From: Patescibacteria group bacterium
GTDB taxonomy: Bacteria > Patescibacteriota > Minisyncoccia > UBA6257 > Colwellbacteraceae
Direction of reading: 5' to 3'
Assembly: GCA_018826645.1 (NCBI GenBank)
Contig: JAHJZF010000004.1
Location: 1-16,942, forward strand
DNA length: 16,942 bases
Below the pieces are notes generated by a model, which did not search any database, was not told the DNA's origin, and saw only the letters and a list, made by a program, of their open reading frames with translations. A program made the translations under genes and the position numbers. Positions 11,520 through 16,942 of the stretch are shown here, piece by piece (positions within the stretch are counted from its first letter, which is position 1; every line of letters starts with the position of its first letter).

Positions 11520-11576
11520 GGTCGTCAATAAAGCAATTCGCGAGAGATACTTTATTGGCGACCCATGTCTATTTTT
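11519..11576 (+). terminator. 15-bp terminator of the 11133-11519 gene
   Basis: GGGTCGTCAATAAAG (11519-11533) pairs with CTTTATTGGCGACCC (11550-11564), one G-U, 16-nt loop. The tail ATGTCTATTTTT runs into the -10 of the next gene. Confidence 0.85.
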
Positions 11577-11579
11577 GGC

Positions 11580-11614
11580 TATAATACTCAATAATGATTA
11601 AAACCGAGCAATGA
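11580..11614 (+). promoter_or_regulatory. Leaderless six-codon uORF coupled to tsaC
   Basis: TATAAT (11580-11585) is followed 8 nt later by ATG 11594, opening a six-codon frame (MIKTEQ) whose TGA (11612-11614) overlaps the ATG of the Sua5 gene (ATGA, 11611-11614). The main gene has no Shine-Dalgarno, so the mini-ORF may load ribosomes by termination-reinitiation. Confidence 0.5.
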
Positions 11615-12177
11615 TTGGGAGTGAAAAAGAAATAGAGATGCTCAAGAACGGAGCAGTAGGCGTGATGCCGACGGATACCATATACGGTTTAGTGGCGTCA
11701 GCTTTCTTTCGTCGTGCAGTGGAAAGAATCTACGAACTCAAAAGTAGAGATTATGATAAGCCATTTATTATACTCTTAAGCTCTATAGATGATTTAAAGC
11801 GTTTTGAGATTGAAATCGAAGATTCTATTAAAAATAAATTGATGGAATTTTGGCCTGGGCCGGTAAGTGTTGTTTTGCCTTGTCATTCACTGGAATATAA
11901 ATATTTACACAGGGGAGGAGGCGCGCTTGCTTTTAGGGTTCCGGCAGATAAAGATTTACGCGATTTTATTAGCGGAACAGGGCCATTGGTGGCACCGAGC
12001 GCAAATCCTCAAGGAGGAGCACCGGCGGAGAACATAGAAGACGTTAAAAAATATTTTGGAGCGAGTGTGGATTTTTATATTGATGGAGGTGAGCTTAAGG
12101 GGGACCCATCAACACTCATCAAATTTGGCGAAGACGGCATAGAGATTCTTAGACAAGGGGATTATAGAATTAAATAA
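11611..12177 (+). CDS. tsaC: L-threonylcarbamoyladenylate synthase (Sua5/YrdC/TsaC family)
   Basis: 188 aa, YrdC domain only. It makes threonylcarbamoyl-AMP from Thr, bicarbonate and ATP, the first step of the t6A37 modification of ANN-decoding tRNAs. Motifs: G-V-M-P-T-D-T-I-Y-G-L (16-26), the K44-S-R46 motif followed by KPF, FWPGPVSVVLP (80-90), A-F-R-V-P (107-111) and the S130-A-N132 signature. The C-terminus has DPSTLIKF, also typical. The additional Sua5 C-terminal domain is absent. The start overlaps a short upstream frame. The next small ORF begins 1 nt after its stop. Confidence 0.92.
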   Translation: MIGSEKEIEMLKNGAVGVMPTDTIYGLVASAFFRRAVERIYELKSRDYDKPFIILLSSIDDLKRFEIEIEDSIKNKLMEFWPGPVSVVLPCHSLEYKYLHRGGGALAFRVPADKDLRDFISGTGPLVAPSANPQGGAPAENIEDVKKYFGASVDFYIDGGELKGDPSTLIKFGEDGIEILRQGDYRIK

Positions 12178-12178
12178 T

Positions 12179-12289
12179 ATGGGAGGCATTTTAATTATAT
12201 TAGTGGCGATAGTCCTGATATTCGTATTAGTAGTCTTGTTGATAAAAGGATCGACTGAATTTGATGACGATACAGAAGGAGAGAAGTAG
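12179..12289 (+). CDS. 36-aa single-TM mini-protein
   Basis: ATG 12179 to TAG 12287-12289. One TM helix (residues 3-22, almost all I, L and V) and an acidic tail (EFDDDTEGEK). Typical of small membrane peptides such as subunit stabilisers. Starts 1 nt after the tsaC stop. TAGAAT (12165-12170) lies 8 nt before the ATG, as in leaderless genes here. Ends 7 nt before the convergent lysA stop. Existence rests on composition and spacing only. Confidence 0.5.
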   Translation: MGGILIILVAIVLIFVLVVLLIKGSTEFDDDTEGEK

Positions 12290-12296
12290 AAAAGCT

Positions 12297-13514
12297 TTAG
12301 ATTGAGTCGAGTATATTTTCGATATTTAATCTTTCGCGAATTAACTTAGCTTTGCCATTGTCTATAAGCACTTCGGCTGGTTTGACGCGTGCATTATAAA
12401 GAGAGCTCATGGTGTATCCGTAGGCTCCAGTATCGTGAATTGCTAAGATGTCGCCCTTTTTTGGGTTTGTGATAACTCGATCTTGAGCAAATATATCTGC
12501 CGATTCGCATATATTACCGACTACCGTAACGGTCTTTTTCTTGCCTTCTACGCGACTGGCGTTAGTTACGTTGTGGTACGCAAAATACATAGCGGAACGA
12601 ATCATATGATTAAAACCAGTGTTCGTTGAGACAAAAGTTCTCGAGGGGTTGCTTTTAATATCGGTGACGCTCGTAAGCAGTGTGCCGGCCTGAGCTACAA
12701 GATAACGTCCGGGCTCAATGATAACGTTAATCTCTTTTCCATATTCTTTAGTGAATTGGTTCATGATTTTAGTGATTTGGTCTCCTAGCGTCTTAGTGTC
12801 GAGAGGCTTTTGATCTGGTTTGTAGGGGATGCCAAAACCTCCACCGAAATTCACAAATTCAAGTTCGGGGAATTGGGAAGCTATTTTAAGAAGAGTCCTC
12901 ATAGCTTTGCCAAAGACTTTACCGTCCACAACGTCGGACCCTATGTGTTGATGAAGGCCGACTATACGAAGACCGTATTTTTTAGCTAATTTTTTGGCTT
13001 CTTTAATTTTTGAGATATGAATTCCAAACTTACTTCTTCTTCCGCCGGTTGTGATATAGATATGACTGCCTGCGCCAATATCTAAATTTAAACGTAGAGA
13101 AATTGAGGAATTGGGATTGAGTCGACCCCACGTCTCGATTTGATTTAAAGAATCTAGATTGGCAGTAATGTCGTTGTCGATAACAAACCTTAACTCTTCT
13201 TCTTCGGCACCGTTACATGTATAGATAATTTGACCCGGTTTAAATCCTGCTTTAAAAGCGCTTAAAATTTTTCCTTTACTGACGGCCTCTATGTTTCCGC
13301 CAAGCTGACGAATGATTTTTAGAATTGCTGGATTAGCATTTGCTTTGGCAGCGTAGTGAATCTTTGTGTGGGGATAAGAAATATTCTTTGCTAGAGAATT
13401 GTATTGCCGACGAATAACTTCGGCTTCGTAAACGTATAAAGGGGTTTTGTATTTTTTTATTAACTCTTCGGCGCTTAAACCATCAAAATAGAGCTGGTTG
13501 TTTTTGACGTTCAT
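12297..13514 (-). CDS. lysA: Diaminopimelate decarboxylase
   Basis: 405 aa, full length for LysA. It decarboxylates meso-diaminopimelate to lysine with PLP. Fold-type III PLP decarboxylase motifs: Y-A-A-K57-A-N (Schiff-base lysine), HQHIGS (188-193), GGGFG (224-228, phosphate-binding loop), EPGR (267-270), CESAD (336-340) carrying the active-site cysteine of the second subunit, and GAYG (363-366). The ORF extends upstream to 13643, but that extension is non-homologous and overlaps a terminator. ATG 13514 is chosen, with a -10-like TATATT (13542-13537) about 22 nt before. Convergent with the tsaC unit. The minus-strand terminator at 13555-13584 insulates it from upstream transcription. Confidence 0.92.
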   Translation of the reverse strand: MNVKNNQLYFDGLSAEELIKKYKTPLYVYEAEVIRRQYNSLAKNISYPHTKIHYAAKANANPAILKIIRQLGGNIEAVSKGKILSAFKAGFKPGQIIYTCNGAEEEELRFVIDNDITANLDSLNQIETWGRLNPNSSISLRLNLDIGAGSHIYITTGGRRSKFGIHISKIKEAKKLAKKYGLRIVGLHQHIGSDVVDGKVFGKAMRTLLKIASQFPELEFVNFGGGFGIPYKPDQKPLDTKTLGDQITKIMNQFTKEYGKEINVIIEPGRYLVAQAGTLLTSVTDIKSNPSRTFVSTNTGFNHMIRSAMYFAYHNVTNASRVEGKKKTVTVVGNICESADIFAQDRVITNPKKGDILAIHDTGAYGYTMSSLYNARVKPAEVLIDNGKAKLIRERLNIENILDSI

Positions 13515-13554
13515 TTTTGATTTTAGGTTAGCTTTAAATATAGCGCATCTTCTT

Positions 13555-13584
13555 AAAAAGAAAGACGACTCAGGTTGAGTCGTC
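13555..13584 (-). terminator. Terminator closing the structured non-coding transcript
   Basis: On the minus strand GACGACTC (13584-13577), loop AACCT, GAGTCGTC (13571-13564), then TTTCTTTTT. It stands just upstream of lysA and has no protein gene before it. Confidence 0.85.
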
Positions 13585-14073
13585 GTGGGGAGTTGGTGGA
13601 ACGGGAGGAGCCAGTCATCTACGACTGACCCCTCCCGCCCCAAGTTGCTGGATTCGGCGGAACCCCGCGTCCCGAGGGGTTGCGACCAGCAACGTTTCTT
13701 AAGCCTAAGCGAGGTTCCGCTAAGTCCGGGTGGTTGATGTCACTCACACCGGGAGGAAGGGCGAAAACCTCGCTAAGGGTCCGTGGCTGGATTGGGGTAG
13801 TCCACAGACACAACCAGGATTCACAACGAATGTGAGTTTTTTCTCGCGCAAGGATAGATTTACCCAAATCTTTCCAAGATTGACCACGAGAAATATGTCG
13901 GTCAAAACTCAACATCTATTGCTCGGTCGCTGGTTGTTGCGAGATGCGTCTCGAGGTCGTCGCCAGAAGGGGGAGCGACAGAGACACATCTGAGATTGAA
14001 AGGTACGAGGTATGCGTGAGGCTTGGTAGGGCTCGCGTTTCCGTTAGACACGCGAGCCCTAATCGCTACGCTA
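13564..14073 (-). ncRNA. Candidate large structured RNA (about 0.5 kb)
   Basis: No credible ORF in 620 nt between lysA and malic enzyme. The minus strand has a promoter (14080-14109), a terminator (13555-13584), and in between a chain of hairpins, in transcript order: 14060-14028 (11-bp perfect), 13979-13959, 13953-13940, 13904-13880, 13881-13867, 13835-13821, 13774-13708 (9 bp with an inner CCGG stem), 13693-13644 (8 bp enclosing AACCCC/GGGGTT), 13637-13602 (13 pairs, two A-C mismatches) and the terminator. It is rich in GC compared with its flanks. RNase P, tmRNA, SRP and 6S signature sequences were not found by eye. It could be an unknown ornate RNA or decayed remnants of accessory units. 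Confidence 0.5.
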
Positions 14074-14079
14074 GAGCTG

Positions 14080-14109
14080 ATAATAATCAGAATTACCCCG
14101 AACTGTCAA
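14080..14109 (-). promoter_or_regulatory. Minus-strand promoter for the structured RNA
   Basis: TTGACA (14109-14104), 18-bp spacer, TATTAT (14085-14080). The -35 overlaps the probable -35 (CTGTCA, 14103-14108) of the divergent malic-enzyme promoter. The -10 overlaps a CTGAT/ATCAG hairpin (14077-14090). Confidence 0.65.
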
Positions 14110-14124
14110 GGTTTATGTCTATGC

Positions 14125-14130
14125 TATAAT
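14125..14130 (+). promoter_or_regulatory. -10 box of the malic-enzyme gene
   Basis: TATAAT ending 6 nt before ATG 14137, with TGC in the extended -10 position and CTGTCA 17 bp upstream. Transcription should start at or near the start codon. Confidence 0.7.
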
Positions 14131-14136
14131 CGAGTG

Positions 14137-15321
14137 ATGGATTTGAAAGAAAAAGCATTAAACCTACACAAACAACTGAAGGGCAAGCTTGAGATTAATT
14201 CAAAGATCAAACTTGATACAAAAGAAAGTTTATCTTTGGCCTATACGCCTGGAGTGGCCGAGCCGTCTAAAGTAATTGCAGAGAAAAAAGAAGCAGTTTA
14301 TGACTATACGATTAAAGGTAATACTATAGCCATCGTAAGTGACGGAAGCGCTGTTTTGGGTCTCGGGAATATTGGCCCCGAAGCAGCTTTACCGGTGATG
14401 GAAGGGAAGGCGGCTATTTTTAAAGAATTTGCGGACATAGATGCTTTTCCAATTTGTCTTGATACGCAAGATACAGATGAAATTGTGCGGACAGTGGAAT
14501 TAATATCTCCTGTTTTTGGGGGAATTAATCTAGAAGATATCTCTGCCCCACGCTGTTTTGAAATAGAGGAAAGATTACAAAATATAGGAATACCGGTCTT
14601 TCACGATGATCAACATGGGACAGCGATTGTACTTCTCGCCGGCCTTATAAACGCCTCTAAATTGGCAGGTAAAAAGATGGAAGATTTAAAGGTTGTAATT
14701 AGTGGCGCTGGTGCGGCGGGAACGGCCATTACAAGATTGTTGAAATGCGTTAATCATAAAAACGAAGATGGTGTTTGCGTGCCTGTACGCGATATTTTGG
14801 TCTGTGATTCAAAGGGAATTATTCATTCGGGTAGGGCTGATATAAATAAATATAAAAAAGAAATTGCTCAGATGACTAATTTTGAAGAAAAGAGTGGGGG
14901 ATTAGGAGGGGCGTTAGTGGGCGCAGACGTTTTTATAGGCGTATCGGCACCTGGGATTCTAACCGGAGAGATGATTAAAACAATGAATGAAAAGCCGATC
15001 GTATTTGCAATGGCGAACCCAACGCCAGAGATTATGCCCGACGAAGCGAAAGAGGCAGGAGTCTTTATAATGGCTACTGGTAGAAGCGATTTTCCTAATC
15101 AAGTAAACAACGCCCTTGCTTTCCCAGGAATATTTCGTGGAGCATTAGACATAAGGGCTAAAAAAATTACGCCAAGTATGAAATTAGCGGCTGCCTATGC
15201 TCTAGCAGAGTTTATTAAATCTCCGACTCCAGACGAGATATTGCCTCCTGTTACAGATAGGGGCATCGTAAAAGCAATTGCAGAAGCAGTTCGCGATACT
15301 TGGAAAGATATCAACGATTAA
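14137..15321 (+). CDS. NAD(P)-dependent malic enzyme
   Basis: 394 aa, the size of the short bacterial/archaeal malic enzymes without a phosphotransacetylase domain. It converts malate to pyruvate and CO2. Motifs: AYTPGVAEP (35-43, catalytic Tyr36), V-L-G-L-G-N-I-G-P (73-81), the catalytic lysine in VMEGKAAIFKEFADIDAFP (87-105, K91), INLEDISAPRCFEIE (130-144, metal ligands E133, D134), FHDDQHGTA (155-163, D157, D158), the nucleotide-binding GAGAAG (190-195), ANPTPEI and ATGRSDFPNQVNN. NAD versus NADP preference cannot be read. The ORF is open 38 codons further upstream, but that part is unrelated and lies over the promoters. Its stop overlaps the convergent glutaredoxin stop by 4 nt. Confidence 0.93.
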   Translation: MDLKEKALNLHKQLKGKLEINSKIKLDTKESLSLAYTPGVAEPSKVIAEKKEAVYDYTIKGNTIAIVSDGSAVLGLGNIGPEAALPVMEGKAAIFKEFADIDAFPICLDTQDTDEIVRTVELISPVFGGINLEDISAPRCFEIEERLQNIGIPVFHDDQHGTAIVLLAGLINASKLAGKKMEDLKVVISGAGAAGTAITRLLKCVNHKNEDGVCVPVRDILVCDSKGIIHSGRADINKYKKEIAQMTNFEEKSGGLGGALVGADVFIGVSAPGILTGEMIKTMNEKPIVFAMANPTPEIMPDEAKEAGVFIMATGRSDFPNQVNNALAFPGIFRGALDIRAKKITPSMKLAAAYALAEFIKSPTPDEILPPVTDRGIVKAIAEAVRDTWKDIND

Positions 15322-15563
15322 ATTTCGTCTTTCTTCTCGAGAAGCATCTCAAGAGTTCCTTTGTCGAAACCGATGACTACATTATCGTCTATAACTGTTA
15401 CAGGTACGCCCATCTGACCAGACATTTCAATCATTTCCTTACGTGCTTCTTCGTCAGAAGCTACATCTTTTTCTTCAAACTCGACTCCTTTTTCTTCTAA
15501 AAAGGCTTTTGTCATCTTGCAATAGACGCAAGAAGGAGTGCTGTATATTACTGGTTTTGCCAT
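15318..15563 (-). CDS. Glutaredoxin/NrdH-type redoxin
   Basis: 81 aa, one thioredoxin fold. It starts KPVIYSTPSC12-V-Y-C15-K, the two-cysteine active site of glutaredoxins/NrdH-redoxins, followed by helix TKAFLEEKGVEFEEKDVA. The cis-proline segment G-V-P-V-T and the G-F-D motif before the last helix are present. It reduces disulfides such as that of ribonucleotide reductase; the electron donor cannot be read. Convergent with malic enzyme (4-nt overlap) and divergent from the DsbA-like gene. TATACT (15604-15599 on the minus strand) overlaps that gene's -10. No Shine-Dalgarno. Confidence 0.88.
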   Translation of the reverse strand: MAKPVIYSTPSCVYCKMTKAFLEEKGVEFEEKDVASDEEARKEMIEMSGQMGVPVTVIDDNVVIGFDKGTLEMLLEKKDEI

Positions 15564-15598
15564 TTTGTTTTAAATTTGTTTTATTTGACCTTCGTTAT

Positions 15599-15616
15599 AG
15601 TATAATGACTTAAGTC
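15599..15616. promoter_or_regulatory. Overlapping divergent -10 boxes and a 10-bp palindrome
   Basis: Plus-strand TATAAT (15601-15606) for the DsbA-like gene and minus-strand TATACT (15604-15599) for the glutaredoxin share four bases. A perfect palindrome GACTTAAGTC (15607-15616) follows at the plus-strand start site, a possible operator. Confidence 0.5.
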
Positions 15617-15630
15617 TAAAAAATAAAACA

Positions 15631-16338
15631 ATGGATAATAATCAAAATTATATGGTTCCCGGTGCAATTGTGGTTGCCGGTCTTTTAATCGCGGGGGCAG
15701 TCGTTTATATAAACGGTCCTTCTGGGGGAACGGACGTTAATACGGGAGGGCAGGAAGTTGCGCTTTCGGCAGTAGAAGTGGCCAAAGAAATCGGCCTTAA
15801 TAAAAGAGACTTTCAGAAATGCGTAGACGAAGGGCGTTACGCAGATGCGGTCAATGCTGACATTGTCGCTGCCGAGGTAGCTGGGGGAACTGGAACACCC
15901 TACTTTGTCATCGTGGGCGGGAATATTGAAGGCGCTGTAGTTGTTTCTGGAGCACAGCCAAAAGCCAATTTCGAAGAAGCCTTAGATATGGCAAGAGGTG
16001 ATGCCGACCTAGTCGCTTTCGATGAAAATACTGGCTTCGGTTATCTCGCCAATCTTTCTGAAGTTGTTTCAGAAGAAGACCACGCGATAGGTGCCGTAGA
16101 TGCGCCCATCACAATCATTGAATACTCGGACTTAGAGTGTCCATTCTGTCAGAGGGCTCATCCAACTATTCAATCGCTTGTTAAAGAAAACAGCGATGTA
16201 TCTTGGGTCTACAGACATTTACCCTTAGAGGCAATTCATCCAACAGCTAGGCCTCTGGCAGAAGGGAGTGAGTGCGCAGCTGAGCTTGGAGGCAATGATG
16301 CGTTCTGGGCATTCATAGATAAGGTTTTCGAAAGTTAG
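15631..16338 (+). CDS. DsbA-like oxidoreductase, apparently circularly permuted, membrane-anchored
   Basis: 235 aa. A short start and one TM helix (about 9-28) export the rest. The DsbA lobes appear in reverse order. Residues 43-120 look like the normal C-terminal lobe: EIGLNKRDFQKCVDEGRYAD (53-72), A..GGTGTP90-Y-F with the cis-proline, then SGAQP and the last helix. Residues 152-235 look like the normal N-terminal lobe: AIGAVDAPITIIEYSDLE (152-169), C170-P-F-C173, VSWVYRHLPLEAIHPTARPLA (190-210), ECAAELGGNDAFWAFIDKVF. In ordinary CPR DsbA proteins CPFC comes first and the TP loop last. All core pieces are present once, so this is permutation, not truncation. The function is probably disulfide formation outside the membrane. 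The leader is about 18-25 nt without SD. Confidence 0.85.
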   Translation: MDNNQNYMVPGAIVVAGLLIAGAVVYINGPSGGTDVNTGGQEVALSAVEVAKEIGLNKRDFQKCVDEGRYADAVNADIVAAEVAGGTGTPYFVIVGGNIEGAVVVSGAQPKANFEEALDMARGDADLVAFDENTGFGYLANLSEVVSEEDHAIGAVDAPITIIEYSDLECPFCQRAHPTIQSLVKENSDVSWVYRHLPLEAIHPTARPLAEGSECAAELGGNDAFWAFIDKVFES

Positions 16339-16359
16339 TCTTGAGGGAAATAGAATTCA

Positions 16360-16384
16360 AGAACCCGCCGTCTTGGCGGGTTCT
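16360..16384. terminator. Terminator between convergent redox genes
   Basis: AGAACCCGCC (16360-16369), loop GTCTT, GGCGGGTTCT (16375-16384); 10 bp perfect. It sits between the stops of the DsbA-like and thioredoxin-like genes and can serve both. Confidence 0.8.
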
Positions 16385-16408
16385 GCTTTAGTCATTTGCA
16401 CGACCAAC

Positions 16409-16792
16409 TTAAGTAGATAATTCACAACCAACCTTATCAGACAATTCTTGAAGAGTCATTACTCCTATTACTTTTTCTCCATCTGCGAATTCCCAAGTCG
16501 GATAGGATTGGATATCGGCCTCGGTGCAAAGTTCGTTCTGTCCACTTCTGTTAGGAAGAGAACATTCGGTGTAGGGGATTGCCCCAGCTGATTTACCGAA
16601 AAGAGATTTCTGCTGGTTACATGCTGGGCACCAGTATGCGCCGTAGAAGGTAGCTCCTTTTTCGCTTAGACAATTGGCAAAATCATCGTATTGTCCTGGT
16701 TGATTATTAAAGTATGTTATTGCAGATATTCCTCCTCCGAGAACTACAATGACGATAAGCCAATACAAAGCTTTTTTTTGTTTATTTTTCAT
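16409..16792 (-). CDS. Membrane-anchored thioredoxin-like protein (VKOR-associated type)
   Basis: 127 aa. A basic start and TM helix (about 9-27) anchor an extracytoplasmic thioredoxin domain: FANCLSEKGATFYGAYWC55-P-A-C58 (38-58), QKSLFG, IPYTEC77, C89, and the cis-proline in QSYPTWEF (95-102). This is the thioredoxin module found fused to, or next to, VKOR/LTO1 quinone-linked oxidases, which pass disulfides from quinones. No VKOR gene is in the window. ATG 16792 (MKNKQKK) is chosen over one at 16843 because TAGAAT (16805-16800) ends 7 nt before it and the basic n-region fits a membrane anchor. Converges with the DsbA-like gene. Confidence 0.85.
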   Translation of the reverse strand: MKNKQKKALYWLIVIVVLGGGISAITYFNNQPGQYDDFANCLSEKGATFYGAYWCPACNQQKSLFGKSAGAIPYTECSLPNRSGQNELCTEADIQSYPTWEFADGEKVIGVMTLQELSDKVGCELST

Positions 16793-16827
16793 AAGGGTAA
16801 TTCTAGCATGGATGAATGCGGAACGTG

Positions 16828-16856
16828 TTGATAATAAGTCCACTTAAAGATATAAA
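16828..16856 (+). promoter_or_regulatory. Promoter of tRNA-Gln
   Basis: TTGATA (16828-16833), 17-bp spacer, TATAAA (16851-16856), 14 nt before the mature tRNA 5' end. Confidence 0.65.
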
Positions 16857-16869
16857 TGAATAGATTCAA

Positions 16870-16940
16870 TGGGGAATCGTCTAGTGGTAGGACGCTGGGT
16901 TTTGGTCCCAGAAACCGGGGTTCGAATCCCTGTTCCCCAG
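16870..16940 (+). tRNA. tRNA-Gln (anticodon TTG)
   Basis: Full cloverleaf: acceptor TGGGGAA with TTCCCCA (16870-16876 and 16933-16939), discriminator G16940, D-arm with AGTGGTAGG, anticodon stem CTGGG/CCCAG around loop TTTTGGT (anticodon TTG, 16902-16904), and T-loop TTCGAAT. CA follows at the window edge rather than an encoded CCA directly after the discriminator, so CCA is probably added post-transcriptionally. Confidence 0.95.
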
Positions 16941-16942
16941 CA

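Noticed and set aside
13619..13993. Overlapping ORFs (13619-13915 minus, 13730-13993 plus) between lysA and malic enzyme
   Set aside because: Both are Pro/Gly/Arg-rich translations of hairpins, without start signals; the structured-RNA reading explains the region better.
13564..14073. tmRNA or RNase P RNA
   Set aside because: No TTCGA T-loop with tRNA-like ends and no GAGGAAAGTC or ACAGAA core were seen; divergent forms cannot be excluded without a covariance search.
14023..14136. N-terminal extension of malic enzyme
   Set aside because: It translates the divergent promoter region; the family starts at MDLKEKA and TATAAT lies 6 nt before that ATG.
1..16942. CRISPR array or prophage
   Set aside because: No short regularly spaced repeats, cas genes, or phage structural or integrase genes were seen.

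Overview
The window looks like chromosomal DNA of a candidate-phyla-radiation bacterium (Patescibacteria, probably a Parcubacteria-type lineage). The reasons are many short genes for small membrane proteins, tight spacing, an AT-leaning backbone, TGA used as a normal stop codon, and a typical CPR repertoire: DsbA-like and VKOR-associated thioredoxins, a bactofilin-like beta-helix membrane protein, TspO, NUDIX, YrdC/Sua5, LysA and malic enzyme. No rRNA, insertion sequence, transposase, integrase or CRISPR array was seen. One tRNA (Gln, anticodon TTG) closes the window. Taxonomy is inferred from gene content only.

Layout. Positions 1-4480 are an accessory-looking stretch. A CrtO-type acyltransferase gene is bracketed by two perfect 95-bp direct repeats. 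It is followed by a nitroreductase remnant, a small 3-TM protein gene, a WhiB-like/ribbon-helix-helix fusion gene, a two-gene unit (133-aa protein plus 36-aa zinc ribbon), and a minus-strand operon of pgpA and a 117-aa unknown. Positions 4493-8588 hold compact backbone genes: amino-acid permease, WYL-like protein, bactofilin-like protein, a 65-aa TM protein, NUDIX, TspO and a small membrane protein. Positions 8589-9061 carry no convincing gene but several strong RNA structures. Positions 9062-11519 hold four unrecognised or barely recognised genes, one with a HEPN-like signature. Positions 11594-13514 hold a six-codon uORF, Sua5/TsaC, a 36-aa TM peptide and lysA. Positions 13515-14136 are about 0.6 kb of hairpin-dense non-coding DNA with its own minus-strand promoter and terminator. 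Positions 14137-16792 hold malic enzyme and three thioredoxin-fold proteins, one of which appears to be a circularly permuted DsbA.

Two gene styles are interleaved. Backbone genes are AT-rich, and many have a TATAAT-like -10 only 6-8 nt before the ATG, with no Shine-Dalgarno; they look leaderless. A second class (272, 1182, 1788, 3343/3693, 9062, 11133) is visibly richer in GC. Its members mostly stand alone on either strand, have strong Shine-Dalgarno sites, often TTGAC-17/18-TATAAT promoters and structured leaders, and end in long perfect hairpins. Three of these terminators have tails complementary to their own loops. Three of the leaders carry a boxA-like GTTCTTT motif near the transcription start.

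How the genes work together: pgpA and the CrtO-like acyltransferase suggest envelope-lipid work. Glutaredoxin, the permuted DsbA and the VKOR-associated thioredoxin form a thiol-disulfide cluster. LysA, malic enzyme and the permease are the clearest metabolic or transport genes. All functions are read from motifs recognised by eye; no database search was run.
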